A stretch of DNA of 64,000 nucleotides from Variovorax sp. Root473 (GCF_001426505.1 NZ_LMEV01000001.1:37486-101485); one strand, 5' to 3'; counted from the stretch's first letter, positions 53,040-61,923 are shown. Notes: a model not told the origin generated them from the letters alone. A program made the numbers and translations.

Positions 53040-54020
53040 ATGATGAATCGCCGTCAGACGCTGGCACTGGCCGCCGCCGGCTTCGCTGGCCTCAGCTCGG
53101 TGCCCGCCCGGGCCCAGGAGGCCGCATGGCCGGGCCGCCCGATCACCCTCGTCCTGCCGTTTCCGGCGGGCGGCCAGACCGACGGCGTGGCGCGCATGCT
53201 CGCGCGCAGCCTCGAGCCGGTCCTGGGCCAGCCGGTCGTGATCGACAACCGGCCCGGCGCCAACTCGCTGATCGGCACCAACATGGTGGCCCGCTCGGCG
53301 CCCGACGGCTACACGCTGCTGCTGAACATGACTGCGCTGGTCAGCAACCCGATCCTGCTGCCCAACATCACCTACGACCCGCACAAGGACTTCGCGCCGG
53401 TGGCGCGGCTGTATGAGTTGCCGGCGATCTGGGCCGTGCCGGGCAATGGGCCCAGGACGCTGGCCGAGTTCGTGAAGAACGCCAAGGCGAGCAAGGCCCC
53501 GCTGAACTTCGCCACCACGGGCCATGCGTCGAGCTCGCACTACTTCGGCGAGGTCTTCGCGCGCGGCGCACACATCGAACTCAACCATGTGCCCTACAAG
53601 GGCGAGGCGCCGATCCTGCCCGACCTGAACGCCGGCCGGCTCGACGCCGCCGTCATCTCCAGCGCCAGCGCCGTCACGTTCGGCGCCGATGGCCGCCTGC
53701 GCAACCTGGCCGTGTCCGGCCCTCGCCGCTGGAAAGCGCTGCCCGACCTGCCCACCTTCCTGGAGCTGGGAATCCCCGGCATGACGACCGAGAGCTTCTG
53801 CGGCATCTTCGCGCCCGCGAAGACGCCAAAGGCCGTGGTCGACAAGCTCTACACCGCCATCCAGCAAGTGACGTCGCAGGCGGAGTTCCAGAAACAGATG
53901 CTCAGGTACGGCCTCGAAGTGGCGCCGCCGCTCACGCCCGAGCAGTTCGCCGGGGTGATGCGCAAGTCCGCCGAGGAGTGGACCGCCATCAAGAAGCAGA
54001 GCGCGATCCTGGTCAATTGA
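53040..54020 (+). CDS. Bug/TctC-family periplasmic binding protein
   Basis: A 326-residue exported protein beginning MMNRRQTLALAAAGFAGLSSVPARAQ. The RRQT segment looks like a weak twin-arginine-style start, though a Sec route is equally likely. The Bug signature WPGRPITLVLPFPAGGQTDGVARM and GQPVVIDNRPGANSLIGTNMVARSAPDGYTLLL follow. A GGAGAC site precedes the ATG at 53040. It is the third orphan Bug protein of the right module, placed inside a beta-oxidation operon between the FadB-like and MDR genes. Confidence 0.92.
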   Translation: MMNRRQTLALAAAGFAGLSSVPARAQEAAWPGRPITLVLPFPAGGQTDGVARMLARSLEPVLGQPVVIDNRPGANSLIGTNMVARSAPDGYTLLLNMTALVSNPILLPNITYDPHKDFAPVARLYELPAIWAVPGNGPRTLAEFVKNAKASKAPLNFATTGHASSSHYFGEVFARGAHIELNHVPYKGEAPILPDLNAGRLDAAVISSASAVTFGADGRLRNLAVSGPRRWKALPDLPTFLELGIPGMTTESFCGIFAPAKTPKAVVDKLYTAIQQVTSQAEFQKQMLRYGLEVAPPLTPEQFAGVMRKSAEEWTAIKKQSAILVN

Positions 54021-54022
54021 AC

Positions 54023-55042
54023 ATGGCCACCGACTCGCTTCATCGCGCCTGGCGGGTGCACAACGCCTTGCCGGGCGCCATTCCGCGCCTGGACACCGTC
54101 GCCACGCCGGCCTGCGGGCCGGGCGAGGTCCGCGTGCGCGTGCGGGCCTTCGCGATCAGCTTCGTGGACCTGCTGCTTATCGAAGGCGGCTACCAATGGA
54201 AGCCGCCCACGCCCTTCGTGCCCGGATCTGAATTCAGCGGCGTGGTGGAAGCCTGCGGCGCAGGCGACACTCACGGCCTCCACGTCGGCGATCCGGTGTG
54301 CGGCGTGCGCCAGGGCGCCTGGGCCGAAACGCTCGCGCTCCCCGCCACGGCCGTGCACAAGCTCTCGGCCACCGCGATGCAACGAGCCGGTGCGGATTGG
54401 GACACCGAGGCCTCGGCCCTCATGGCGCCCGGCGCCACGGCGCTGTATGCCTTGCGCGAGCGCGCGCAGTTGCGGCCTTCGGAGAACCTGCTGGTCCTCG
54501 GCGCGGCCGGTGCCGTCGGGCATGCGGCGGTGCAGGTCGGCAAGGCGCTGGGCGCACGGGTGATCGCAGCCGCGTCCTCGCCCGACAAGCGGGCCGCGGC
54601 GATGGCCGCCGGCGCCGATGTTGCGGTGGACAGCAGCAGCGGCGCATGGAAGGACGAGGTGAAATCCCTCTGCGGCGAACCGGGTGTCGGCGTGGTGTTC
54701 GATCCGGTCGGTGGCGACGCCACCGACACGGCCTTTCGCACGCTGGGCTGGAACGGGCGCCACCTGGTTGTCGGCTTCACCAGCGGCACCATCCATGCCC
54801 TGAAAACCAACCTCGCGATCGTCAAGGGCGCTTCGCTGATCGGGGTCGACTACCGCCAGGCCGCCGCGCGCGACAGCAGCGTCACGCGGCAAGTGCAGGC
54901 GGATGTCCTTCGGCTGCATGCCCAGGGCCTGGTCCGCCCGCGCATCCAGGAGGTGCTGGCACCCGCGCAACTGGCGCAGGCCTTCGCGCAGGTGCGCCGG
55001 CGCGAGACGCTGGGACGGGTGGTGATTCGCCTGGCGCCCTGA
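54023..55042 (+). CDS. Zinc-independent MDR-family NADPH:quinone oxidoreductase / enoyl reductase
   Basis: A 339-residue member of the medium-chain dehydrogenase family. FVPGSEFSGVVEACG lies near residue 68 and the NADPH-binding LLVLGAAGAVGHAAVQVGKALGARVIAAASSPDK near residue 155. FDPVGGD is near residue 225. No structural-zinc Cys cluster is present. These enzymes reduce quinones or activated double bonds, including enoyl thioesters. It ends the rightward operon and is convergent with a second MDR gene 22 bases away; the two are similar over the whole length. Confidence 0.88.
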   Translation: MATDSLHRAWRVHNALPGAIPRLDTVATPACGPGEVRVRVRAFAISFVDLLLIEGGYQWKPPTPFVPGSEFSGVVEACGAGDTHGLHVGDPVCGVRQGAWAETLALPATAVHKLSATAMQRAGADWDTEASALMAPGATALYALRERAQLRPSENLLVLGAAGAVGHAAVQVGKALGARVIAAASSPDKRAAAMAAGADVAVDSSSGAWKDEVKSLCGEPGVGVVFDPVGGDATDTAFRTLGWNGRHLVVGFTSGTIHALKTNLAIVKGASLIGVDYRQAAARDSSVTRQVQADVLRLHAQGLVRPRIQEVLAPAQLAQAFAQVRRRETLGRVVIRLAP

Positions 55043-55064
55043 CGCGCCCTCAAGGCACGGCGCT

Positions 55065-56057
55065 TCACGCCGCGCCCGTCGTCTCCAGCCAGAGCTTGCC
55101 GATGCTTCGGCGTTCGTGCAGCGCGCTCAGGGCCCGCGGGGCTGCCTCGAACGCAAAGCCCTGCCCTTCCAGCAAAGCCAGCGCGCCCCGGGCGTGGGCC
55201 TCGTACACATCCGAGGTCAGCCGGTTCGCCAGCGCCGCGTCGCGCTTGCGCACCTCGCCCCAGAGAACGCCGTGGGCCGTGGCGTTGTGCAGCAGCAGCT
55301 TGTTGGCAGGCAAGGCGGTGATCGCGCCGCCTGCGAATCCGACGATCAGGTAGCGCGCCCCGAAGGCGAGGCAGCGCAGGCTCTGGACACCCACGTCGCC
55401 GCCGACCGGATCGAACACAACGTCGACCCCTTCGGGCGCATGGCGGCGAACGGCGTCCACCCAATCGCCGGCCAGGTAGTCGATGACCTGATCCGCGCCC
55501 AACGCCTTCACGGCCGCGACCTTGGCCGCGCCGCCCGCCGTGGCAATGACGCGGGCACCCAGCCAGCGCGCAAGGGCCACGGCCGCGCTGCCGACGCCGC
55601 CGGACGCCGCATGGACCAGCACCGTTTCCCCCGGCCGCAGCCGCGCCACTTCCCGCAGGGCGTACAACGAGGTGGGAAAGTTGCTCCGCAGCGCCAGTGC
55701 CACGCCGGGTGCCAGGCCCGACGGCAGCGCGAGCGCGAACCGGGCCGGCACCCGCGCGAACTCGGCCCATCCACCCTGCTGGCAGGAACTGGCGACGCGC
55801 GTGCCAACGGGCAAGCCACCTGCAGGGCCTTCGACGATCACGCCGACCACTTCCGAGCCTGGAACGAAAGGCAGCGGCGGCTTGATCTGGTAACGCCCGC
55901 GCACGATCAGCGTGTCGCCGAAAGCCAGGCCGCAGGCTTCCACCCGGATCAGGTACTCGTGCGCCCCGGGCACGGGGCGTTCGACCTCGCACAGTGCCAG
56001 GCTGGGCGGCTCCGTCAGCGCCGCGACCTGCCAGGCGCGCATACGCGGGCCGCTCAT
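55065..56057 (-). CDS. Zinc-independent MDR-family NADPH:quinone oxidoreductase / enoyl reductase
   Basis: A 330-residue MDR protein. FVPGSEVVGVIVEGPAGG lies near residue 65, the nucleotide-binding LVHAASGGVGSAAVALARWLGARVIATAGGAAK near residue 145, and FDPVGGDVG near residue 215. It lacks zinc ligands. It is similar to the convergent gene at 54023, so the pair may be an old duplication or two stereospecific reductases. Its ATG at 56055-56057 overlaps the MaoC-type stop; it is the last gene of the leftward SDR/kinase operon. Confidence 0.88.
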   Translation of the reverse strand: MSGPRMRAWQVAALTEPPSLALCEVERPVPGAHEYLIRVEACGLAFGDTLIVRGRYQIKPPLPFVPGSEVVGVIVEGPAGGLPVGTRVASSCQQGGWAEFARVPARFALALPSGLAPGVALALRSNFPTSLYALREVARLRPGETVLVHAASGGVGSAAVALARWLGARVIATAGGAAKVAAVKALGADQVIDYLAGDWVDAVRRHAPEGVDVVFDPVGGDVGVQSLRCLAFGARYLIVGFAGGAITALPANKLLLHNATAHGVLWGEVRKRDAALANRLTSDVYEAHARGALALLEGQGFAFEAAPRALSALHERRSIGKLWLETTGAA

Positions 56058-56947
56058 GCGGCCGTGAACCGCGCCAGACCGTTGTTGAGCACGACCACGT
56101 CCCGCTCCTTGACGCGGACCCGGAACGCGGCCTCGCCCGCATCGCCTCCATCGGCCCCATCACGCAGCCAAGCCTCGAAGACCAGCGTCTCGCCGGGATA
56201 GACGGGCGCCGTCAGCCGCGCGCGCAACTCACGCAAGCGCGACGGCTGCTGGTCGCAGAAGGCCTGGACCAGCGCGCGCCCCGCCATGCCCCAGGTCGCC
56301 AGCCCGTGCAGGATCGGACGCGGGAAGCCGGCCTTCGCGGCCATGGCCGGATCGGCATGCAAGGGGTTGAGGTCGCCACTGAGCCTGTAGACCAGCGCCG
56401 CCTCGGGGCGGGTGGGCATCTCGAGCACGCACCCGGGCGGGGTCTGCGGCATGCCGGGCGCCGCGGGCGCCGGTGCGTCGCCGCCGCTGCCGCCGGAGAA
56501 CCCGCCATCGCCCCGCAGGAACAGGACCTGCTCCGCGGTGGCCAGCAGCACGCCGCTTTGCGCATCCTTGAGCGTCTTCTCGACATGCATCACGGCGCCC
56601 TTGCCCTCGCCCTTGTCGACAATGCGGGTGACGCGGCTCTCGCCCACGACCGCGCCGGCCACGGGCAGCGGCGCATGGATGACCACGCCCTGCTCGCCGT
56701 GCACCAGCTTCAGGAAGTCGATTCCGAGCTCGGTGCGCTCGCGCATCCAGGCCCCGGGCGAGGCCAGCACCGCAGCCATCGTGGGCAGGATGACCAGCTC
56801 TTTCTCGTACACGTAGCGCAGTTGCCGCGCGTCCACCGGGTCGCTGCCGATGCCCAGTCCCAGCGCATAGAGGATGGTGTCGCGCGCGGCATAGGCGTGA
56901 TGAACGGCGCCGGAGCGCCAGGCCTTGGTCTTGTCGTAGTCGATCAT
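56054..56947 (-). CDS. MaoC-like 2-enoyl-CoA hydratase 2 (MFE-2 hydratase type)
   Basis: A 297-residue double-hotdog protein. The hydratase 2 motif is YRLSGDLNPLHADPAMAAKAGFPRPILHGLATWG near residue 200, with the catalytic Asp and His of (R)-specific enoyl-CoA hydratases. The N-terminal half starts with RDTILYALGLGIGSDP, as in the peroxisomal MFE-2 hydratase domain. It hydrates trans-2-enoyl-CoA to the (R)-3-hydroxyacyl-CoA, an isomer not used by FadB, so an (R)-specific dehydrogenase (an SDR nearby) should follow. A Gly/Ala-rich linker (residues 152-170) joins the two hotdogs. Confidence 0.92.
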   Translation of the reverse strand: MIDYDKTKAWRSGAVHHAYAARDTILYALGLGIGSDPVDARQLRYVYEKELVILPTMAAVLASPGAWMRERTELGIDFLKLVHGEQGVVIHAPLPVAGAVVGESRVTRIVDKGEGKGAVMHVEKTLKDAQSGVLLATAEQVLFLRGDGGFSGGSGGDAPAPAAPGMPQTPPGCVLEMPTRPEAALVYRLSGDLNPLHADPAMAAKAGFPRPILHGLATWGMAGRALVQAFCDQQPSRLRELRARLTAPVYPGETLVFEAWLRDGADGGDAGEAAFRVRVKERDVVVLNNGLARFTAA

Positions 56948-57759
56948 GATTTCGATGGATGGGAAGAAGGAAGTGCGGCCCAGCGGAACTGCGCCGGCTC
57001 ACGGGATGCGAAGCGGCGTATCGATTCGCGGGCGTAGTCGCTGGCACCGGCCATGGCCTGGCCCGTGGCTTCCATGTCGAGCATGGTCGTCAGGTCGGAC
57101 TGCAGCGATGCGTGAAGCGCCTGCTTCGAGAGACTCAGGGCCAGCGGCGATGCGCCTTCCAGGCTGTGCGCGATCTCGAGTGCGCGCGCCAGGAGTTGCT
57201 CCGGCGCGTGCACCTCGAGCGCCAGGTTCATGCGCAGCGCCTCGTGCGCGCCGAACTCGCGGGCCGAATACACCAGTTCCTTGGCCCGCTGCAAGCCGAC
57301 GACGCGCGGCAAGGTGTACCAGGCACCGACATCCGGCACGAGCCCGATGCGGTGGAACACCATGGCCATGCGGGCGCGGTCGCTCACCAGCACCATGTCG
57401 GCCCACAGCGCCAGGCTCAGCCCCGCGCCGAAAGCCACGCCGTCGACGGCGGCGATCACCGGCTTGTCCAGTCCGGCCATGGCCGTTGTGAGGTCGCGGT
57501 AGCGCCCCATGCCGGCGCGCCGCTGCTCGGGGGTGCGCGCACCGCCCTGCCCCATGCCCTTGACGTCGCCGCCCGCGCAGAAGTCGCCGCCCGCGCCGGT
57601 CAGCACGACGGCGCGAACGGTCTCGTCGTCGCGCGCGGCGCGCAAGGCGGCGGTCAGCGCGTCGGTGGTGGCCGCATCCAGGGCGTTCTTGGCCTGGGGA
57701 CGGTTCAAGGTGATCAGCAGGACGCCCGCGCGGCGCTCCAGCACGACGGTGTCGCTCAT
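56944..57759 (-). CDS. Crotonase-family protein, PaaG-like
   Basis: A 271-residue crotonase-fold protein. It has NRPQAKNALD, the oxyanion hole DFCAGGDVKGM, AFGAGLSLALWAD (no Glu) and RIGLVPDVGAWYTLPR (Asp). This is the PaaG/enoyl-CoA isomerase pattern. It is very similar in these blocks to the protein at 62331-63128 (LGLVPDLGALYLLPR). Its ends overlap both neighbours as ATGA, placing it between the CrtC-like and MaoC-like genes. Confidence 0.9.
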   Translation of the reverse strand: MSDTVVLERRAGVLLITLNRPQAKNALDAATTDALTAALRAARDDETVRAVVLTGAGGDFCAGGDVKGMGQGGARTPEQRRAGMGRYRDLTTAMAGLDKPVIAAVDGVAFGAGLSLALWADMVLVSDRARMAMVFHRIGLVPDVGAWYTLPRVVGLQRAKELVYSAREFGAHEALRMNLALEVHAPEQLLARALEIAHSLEGASPLALSLSKQALHASLQSDLTTMLDMEATGQAMAGASDYARESIRRFASREPAQFRWAALPSSHPSKS

Positions 57760-58805
57760 CGGGCAGTCTCCTGTTTCAGTGTCGAAATGGGTGTGCCGCG
57801 CTGCATCACGTCGCAGAACTCGGTCATGCCCAGGGCGGTGTGGCCTTCGCACGTGTAGGTGCTCATGCTCTCGGTGATGCGGGTGTAGCTGTCCGGGTCC
57901 GACGCATCCTTGCGCTTGTGGCGCAGCGGCAGCGTGGCCAGGATGCGCCCTTGCAGCTCGTAGGTACGTTCGCTGGTCTTGATCCAGGCGCTGAACCGGC
58001 GGGGATACCAGTGCGCGTCGTAGTCCGCGTCGATGCGTCCGTCGAGCACCGGCTCGTAGACGCCGTTGCGCAGCACGTTGCCGCTGATGCGGTTCGGGCC
58101 GCCTTCGGGCCGCCCCTTGACGGACAGCAGCACGCCGAAGTCGCGGCTGAAAGCCACGGGCAACCACTTGTACCAGTAGAAGCTGTGCCAGTGGCGCGGG
58201 CCCCACGACTTGTCCCGGTAGCCGGTGGCGTCGATCAGCTCGAAGTGCTGGTCGTCGACGACGATCCGGCCGCGCACGGCCATGTGCTGCTCCGTATGGC
58301 CGCGGTAGACGGCCTGCTCCGGATCCAGCGCGATCGGGGCGCCGTCCATGCCGACGATCTCTCCGCCGTGCATGGGCGAGACGCCCTCGAACTCCAGCTG
58401 CAGCTCGGCACGGCGCTTGGGGTAGCGCTTGAAAGCCGCGCTCGGATCGGCCATGGCATGCGGGTCGTCCATGACCAGCAGCTCGCCCACGTACGACACC
58501 CGCAGGCGGCGAAAGGGCTCGAGCACCTCGAAGCGCATGCCCGCGGCCGCCATCTCTCGGTTGCCGGTGATCGCGGGGCGCGCGAACATGAAGCCGACGC
58601 GCCCGTCAGGCAGGTAGACGCAGCAGCTCATCTCCGCGTGCCCTTCGTTGGGCCGGTTGCCGATGCGCATCCACGCACCCACGCCCTGCCGCGTGTCGAA
58701 CACGTTGAAGTACATGCTCTCGTTGTAGTTGGATGCCGCTTCGGGGTCGTGCGTGTACTCGTCCCGGGGGTCCAGGCGCAGCCGCGAGTTCGGGGGCATA
58801 TACAT
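57756..58805 (-). CDS. CrtC/AttH-like lipocalin-fold protein (DUF7064-like)
   Basis: A 349-residue soluble protein with a GYRDKSWGPRHWHSFYWYKWLPV motif near residue 195, the DxSWG-type signature shared with the protein at 7998-9113. The N-terminus (DEYTHDPEAASNYNESMYFNVFD) resembles actinobacterial and proteobacterial homologues found in lipid-catabolic clusters. Function is unknown; hydration of a double bond or lipid binding is conceivable. An AGGAGA site lies seven bases before the ATG at 58803-58805. It is next to the APH-type kinase gene, as in the left module. Confidence 0.65.
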   Translation of the reverse strand: MYMPPNSRLRLDPRDEYTHDPEAASNYNESMYFNVFDTRQGVGAWMRIGNRPNEGHAEMSCCVYLPDGRVGFMFARPAITGNREMAAAGMRFEVLEPFRRLRVSYVGELLVMDDPHAMADPSAAFKRYPKRRAELQLEFEGVSPMHGGEIVGMDGAPIALDPEQAVYRGHTEQHMAVRGRIVVDDQHFELIDATGYRDKSWGPRHWHSFYWYKWLPVAFSRDFGVLLSVKGRPEGGPNRISGNVLRNGVYEPVLDGRIDADYDAHWYPRRFSAWIKTSERTYELQGRILATLPLRHKRKDASDPDSYTRITESMSTYTCEGHTALGMTEFCDVMQRGTPISTLKQETAR

Positions 58806-58855
58806 CAGAGGTCTCCTGGGAAAATTTCTGTCGGATCGCACGTCCGGTCGGCGCC

Positions 58856-59893
58856 TCAGGCCAGCACGCGACAGGCTTGCGCCCACCCGGCTTCGGCGGT
58901 CGCGTGGACCCGCGCGGCCACGTCGCGTGCGCGCGTGTTTGCCGCATTGCCATCGAGGGCCCGCTTCGCCACGCCCTGCTGGATCGCGGCCAGGCGGAAC
59001 ATGTTGAACGCCATGTAGAAAGGCCAGTGGGCCAGGATCGCGTCGGCCCGGCGCCCCGTGTTCTCGGCGTACATGGCCACATAGCCCGGCTCCTCGGGGA
59101 TGCCCAGCGGCGCCAGCGCCACGCCGGCCAGGGTGCGGTGCGTTCCCAGCTTCAGGTGCCAGGTCATGCAGTGGTAGGCGAAGTCCAGCAGGGGATCGCC
59201 GAGCGTCGAGAGTTCCCAGTCCAGCACCGCCACGATGCGCGGCTCGTGCGCATGCCACACCACGTTGTCCAGGCGGTAGTCGCCGTGCACCACGGTCGTG
59301 CTCTCCTGGACGGGAATGCGTTCGGCGAGCCAGGCCATCAGGTTCTCCATGGCCTCGATGCGCCCGGTCTCGCTCGCGCGGTACTGGCGCATCCAGCGTT
59401 CGAGCTGACGCTGCGCATAGCTTCCGGTGCGCCCGTAGTCGCCCAGTCCGTGCGCGTCGGGCTGCAGCGCATGCAGCCGCGCGAGCACGCGGTTGAGTTC
59501 AGCGTAGTGGTCGCGGCGGCCGGCCGGCGTCATTCCCGGGAGGGTCTGGTCGTCCAGGATGCGGCCGTCCACGAAGTCCATCAGGTAGAACGCGCTGCCC
59601 AGCAGCGCCGAGTCTTCGCACAGCAGGCGCACGCGCGGCACGGGCACGTCGCTCGGCCCGAGGGCGTGCATCACGCGGTACTCGCGCTCGATGGCGTGCG
59701 CCGAGGGCAGGATCGGCCCCAAGGGCTTGCGGCGCAGCACATACCGCCGGTCGCCGGCGCCGACGATGTAGGTCGGGTTCGACTGCCCGCCCTGGATGCG
59801 CTGCACCGTCAGCGCGCCGGCGAAGGGCTCGACCTCCCGGCCGATGAGCTCGCCCAGGCGGGCGGTGTCGAGGTCGTGGGCTGCCGCTTCCAT
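58856..59893 (-). CDS. APH-family phosphotransferase (ACAD10/11-kinase-like)
   Basis: A 345-residue kinase-fold protein. The glycine-rich start RIQGGQSNPTYIV and YVLRRKPLGPILPSAHAIEREYRV are typical of the ACAD10/11-like branch. The Brenner motif HGDYRLDN lies at residues 203-210 and the metal site DWELSTLGDPLLDFAY follows at residue 225. This branch phosphorylates hydroxyacyl-CoA in known cases; the substrate here is unknown. Unlike the kinase at 6495 it has no small DUF6285-like partner. It lies seven bases after the SDR gene and 50 bases before the CrtC-like gene. Confidence 0.9.
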   Translation of the reverse strand: MEAAAHDLDTARLGELIGREVEPFAGALTVQRIQGGQSNPTYIVGAGDRRYVLRRKPLGPILPSAHAIEREYRVMHALGPSDVPVPRVRLLCEDSALLGSAFYLMDFVDGRILDDQTLPGMTPAGRRDHYAELNRVLARLHALQPDAHGLGDYGRTGSYAQRQLERWMRQYRASETGRIEAMENLMAWLAERIPVQESTTVVHGDYRLDNVVWHAHEPRIVAVLDWELSTLGDPLLDFAYHCMTWHLKLGTHRTLAGVALAPLGIPEEPGYVAMYAENTGRRADAILAHWPFYMAFNMFRLAAIQQGVAKRALDGNAANTRARDVAARVHATAEAGWAQACRVLA

Positions 59894-59900
59894 CCGCCGC

Positions 59901-60674
59901 TCAGAGGCTGATGTGGAAGCCGCCGTTCACGCCCAGGTGCTGGCCGGTGACGTAGCTGGCGCCGTCGGACAGCAGGAAGCAGACCGCCTTGCCCGCTTCG
60001 TCGGGCGTCGACCAGCGACCCATGGGGATCTGCGCCAGCATGCCGTCGCGGAATTTCTCGCCGCGCACCACCTCGGTCATCGGGGTTTCCACCACGCCGA
60101 AGCACACCGAGTTGGCGCGGATGTTGTAGCGCCCCCATTCGCGGGCGGCCGTCATCGACATGGCCAGCAGGCCCGCCTTGGCCGCGGCATAGTTGATCTG
60201 TCCGATGGAGCCCTTGCGGCCGGCGTCCGACGAGATGTTGACGATGGAGCCGCCCGTCGTGTCGCCGGCCTTGGCGCGCTCGACCATGTGGCGGCCGGCG
60301 GCGCGCGTCCAGTAGAACGAACCGGTCAGGTGCACGTCGATGACGTCCTGCCATTGCGGATCGGTCATCTTCTCGATCATTGCCGGACGGATGATGCCCG
60401 CGTTGTTCACCAGCCCGTGCACCGCCCCGAAGCGGGCCACGCCATCGGCCACGGCGCGGTCGGCCAGCGCCGCATCCGCCACGCTGCCCTGGACCGCCAG
60501 CACGCGTCCCTCGGGCTGCTGCGCCGCGACCGCCTTCAGCGTGTCGCCATTGAGGTCGACCGCAATGGCGTTGCCGCCGAGCGCGACGACCGTCTCGACG
60601 ATCGCCTTGCCAATGCCCTGCCCCGCGCCGGTGACGACGATGGTGCGGCCTTCGAGGGAAACGATGGGATGCAT
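59901..60674 (-). CDS. Short-chain dehydrogenase/reductase
   Basis: A 257-residue classical SDR. TGAGQGIGKAIV is the cofactor motif and AVDLNGD suggests NAD preference. NNAGIIRPAMI lies near residue 90, and QINYAAAKAG near residue 160 holds the catalytic Tyr and Lys. It is a candidate (R)-3-hydroxyacyl-CoA dehydrogenase for the MaoC-like hydratase in the same operon. CAAGGAG at 60681-60687 lies six bases before the ATG. It is the first gene behind the B5 promoter. Confidence 0.9.
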   Translation of the reverse strand: MHPIVSLEGRTIVVTGAGQGIGKAIVETVVALGGNAIAVDLNGDTLKAVAAQQPEGRVLAVQGSVADAALADRAVADGVARFGAVHGLVNNAGIIRPAMIEKMTDPQWQDVIDVHLTGSFYWTRAAGRHMVERAKAGDTTGGSIVNISSDAGRKGSIGQINYAAAKAGLLAMSMTAAREWGRYNIRANSVCFGVVETPMTEVVRGEKFRDGMLAQIPMGRWSTPDEAGKAVCFLLSDGASYVTGQHLGVNGGFHISL

Positions 60675-60692
60675 TCGATACTCCTTGTTTGA

Positions 60693-60733
60693 TGGTTGAA
60701 CCAATGATATTCTAGGTACCTGTTTCCCGTCAA
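60693..60733 (-). promoter_or_regulatory. Promoter with type-B operator (B5) in the SDR / aldolase divergent region
   Basis: Read leftward, TTGACG (60728-60733) and TATCAT (60704-60709) are spaced by 18 bases, and the 11-base palindrome TGGTTCAACCA (60693-60703) follows immediately. This copies the B2 layout. The rightward gene starts at 60745 with GGAGA upstream; the same operator may control it, but its promoter is less clear. Confidence 0.8.
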
Positions 60734-60744
60734 TTGGAGAAGTC

Positions 60745-61920
60745 ATGACGATCAAGGGTCAGGCCTGCATCGCAGGTGCCTATGAACATCCGACGCGCAA
60801 GGCGCCGGACAAAACGGTCGCGCAGCTGCACGCCGAGTGCGCGCGCGGCGCGCTGCAGGACGCCGGCCTCACGCTGGCCGACGTGGACGGCTATTTCTGC
60901 GCCGGCGACGCCCCCGGGCTGGGCGCCAACAGCATGGCCGACTACCTCGGCCTGACGCGGCTGCGCCACATCGACAACACCGACACCGGCGGCTCGGCGT
61001 ACCTGATCCACGTGGCGCATGCCGCGCAGGCCATCGCCGCCGGCAAGTGCGACGTGGCGCTGATCACGCTGGCCGGCCGGCCGCGCACCGAAGGGGGCAG
61101 CGGCGTGGGCGTCGGCCAGCGCCTGGTCACCGCGTCCACCCCCGATGTGCCCTGGGAGATGTCGTACAGCCCCGTCACGGTGAACATGTATGCCCTGGCC
61201 GCCGCGCGCCACATGCACGAGTTCGGCACCACTTCCGAGCAGCTCGCCTGGATCAAGGTCGCGGCCGCCGCCCACGCGCAGCACAACCCCCACGCCATGC
61301 TGCGCGACCCCGTCACAGTGGCCGACGTGCTGGCCTCGCCCCTGATCGCGGACCCGCTGCGCAAGCTCGATTGCTGCGTCGTCAGCGACGGCGGTGGCGC
61401 GCTGGTGGTGGTCCGCCCCGAGATCGCGCGCAGGCTGAAGCGGCCCGTGGTGAAGGTGCTCGGGGCCGCCGAGACCATCAAGGGGCAGGCCGGCGGCCAG
61501 GTCGACCTCACCTGGTCGGGTGCGGCCGTCACGGGCCCCGCGGCCTTCGCCGAGGCCGGCGTCAAGCCCTCGGACATCCAGTACGCGTCGATCTACGACA
61601 GTTTCACGATCACCGTGCTGATGCAGCTGGAAGACCTTGGCTTCTGCAAGAAGGGCGAAGGCGGCCGCTTCGTGGCGGACGGCAATCTCATCTCCGGCGT
61701 GGGCAAGCTGCCATTCAACACGGACGGCGGCGGGCTGTGCAACAACCACCCGGCCAACCGCGGCGGCATCACCAAGGTGATCGAGGCCGTGCGCCAGCTT
61801 CGCGGCGAAGCGCACCCCAAGGTGCAGGTTCCCGGCTGCCACCTCGCGCTCGCGCAAGGCACCGGCGGCCTGCTCGGCTCGCGCCACGGCAGCGCCACTC
61901 TGATCATGGAAAGGGAATGA
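60745..61920 (+). CDS. Thiolase-fold protein without catalytic Cys, Ltp2-like aldolase candidate
   Basis: A 391-residue SCP-x/thiolase-fold protein. The nucleophile position reads DNTDTGGSAY (Asp80) where the true thiolase at 31509 has FCAGGS. The His of the HDCF motif is Tyr284 here (IYDSFTIT). NTDGGGLCNNHPANRGG lies near residue 330. Loss of Cys and gain of this Tyr are features of Ltp2-type aldolases, which cleave tertiary 3-hydroxyacyl-CoA by retro-aldol reaction together with a DUF35 protein. A DUF35 gene follows four bases later. The reaction is inferred. Confidence 0.85.
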   Translation: MTIKGQACIAGAYEHPTRKAPDKTVAQLHAECARGALQDAGLTLADVDGYFCAGDAPGLGANSMADYLGLTRLRHIDNTDTGGSAYLIHVAHAAQAIAAGKCDVALITLAGRPRTEGGSGVGVGQRLVTASTPDVPWEMSYSPVTVNMYALAAARHMHEFGTTSEQLAWIKVAAAAHAQHNPHAMLRDPVTVADVLASPLIADPLRKLDCCVVSDGGGALVVVRPEIARRLKRPVVKVLGAAETIKGQAGGQVDLTWSGAAVTGPAAFAEAGVKPSDIQYASIYDSFTITVLMQLEDLGFCKKGEGGRFVADGNLISGVGKLPFNTDGGGLCNNHPANRGGITKVIEAVRQLRGEAHPKVQVPGCHLALAQGTGGLLGSRHGSATLIMERE

Positions 61921-61923
61921 GGA

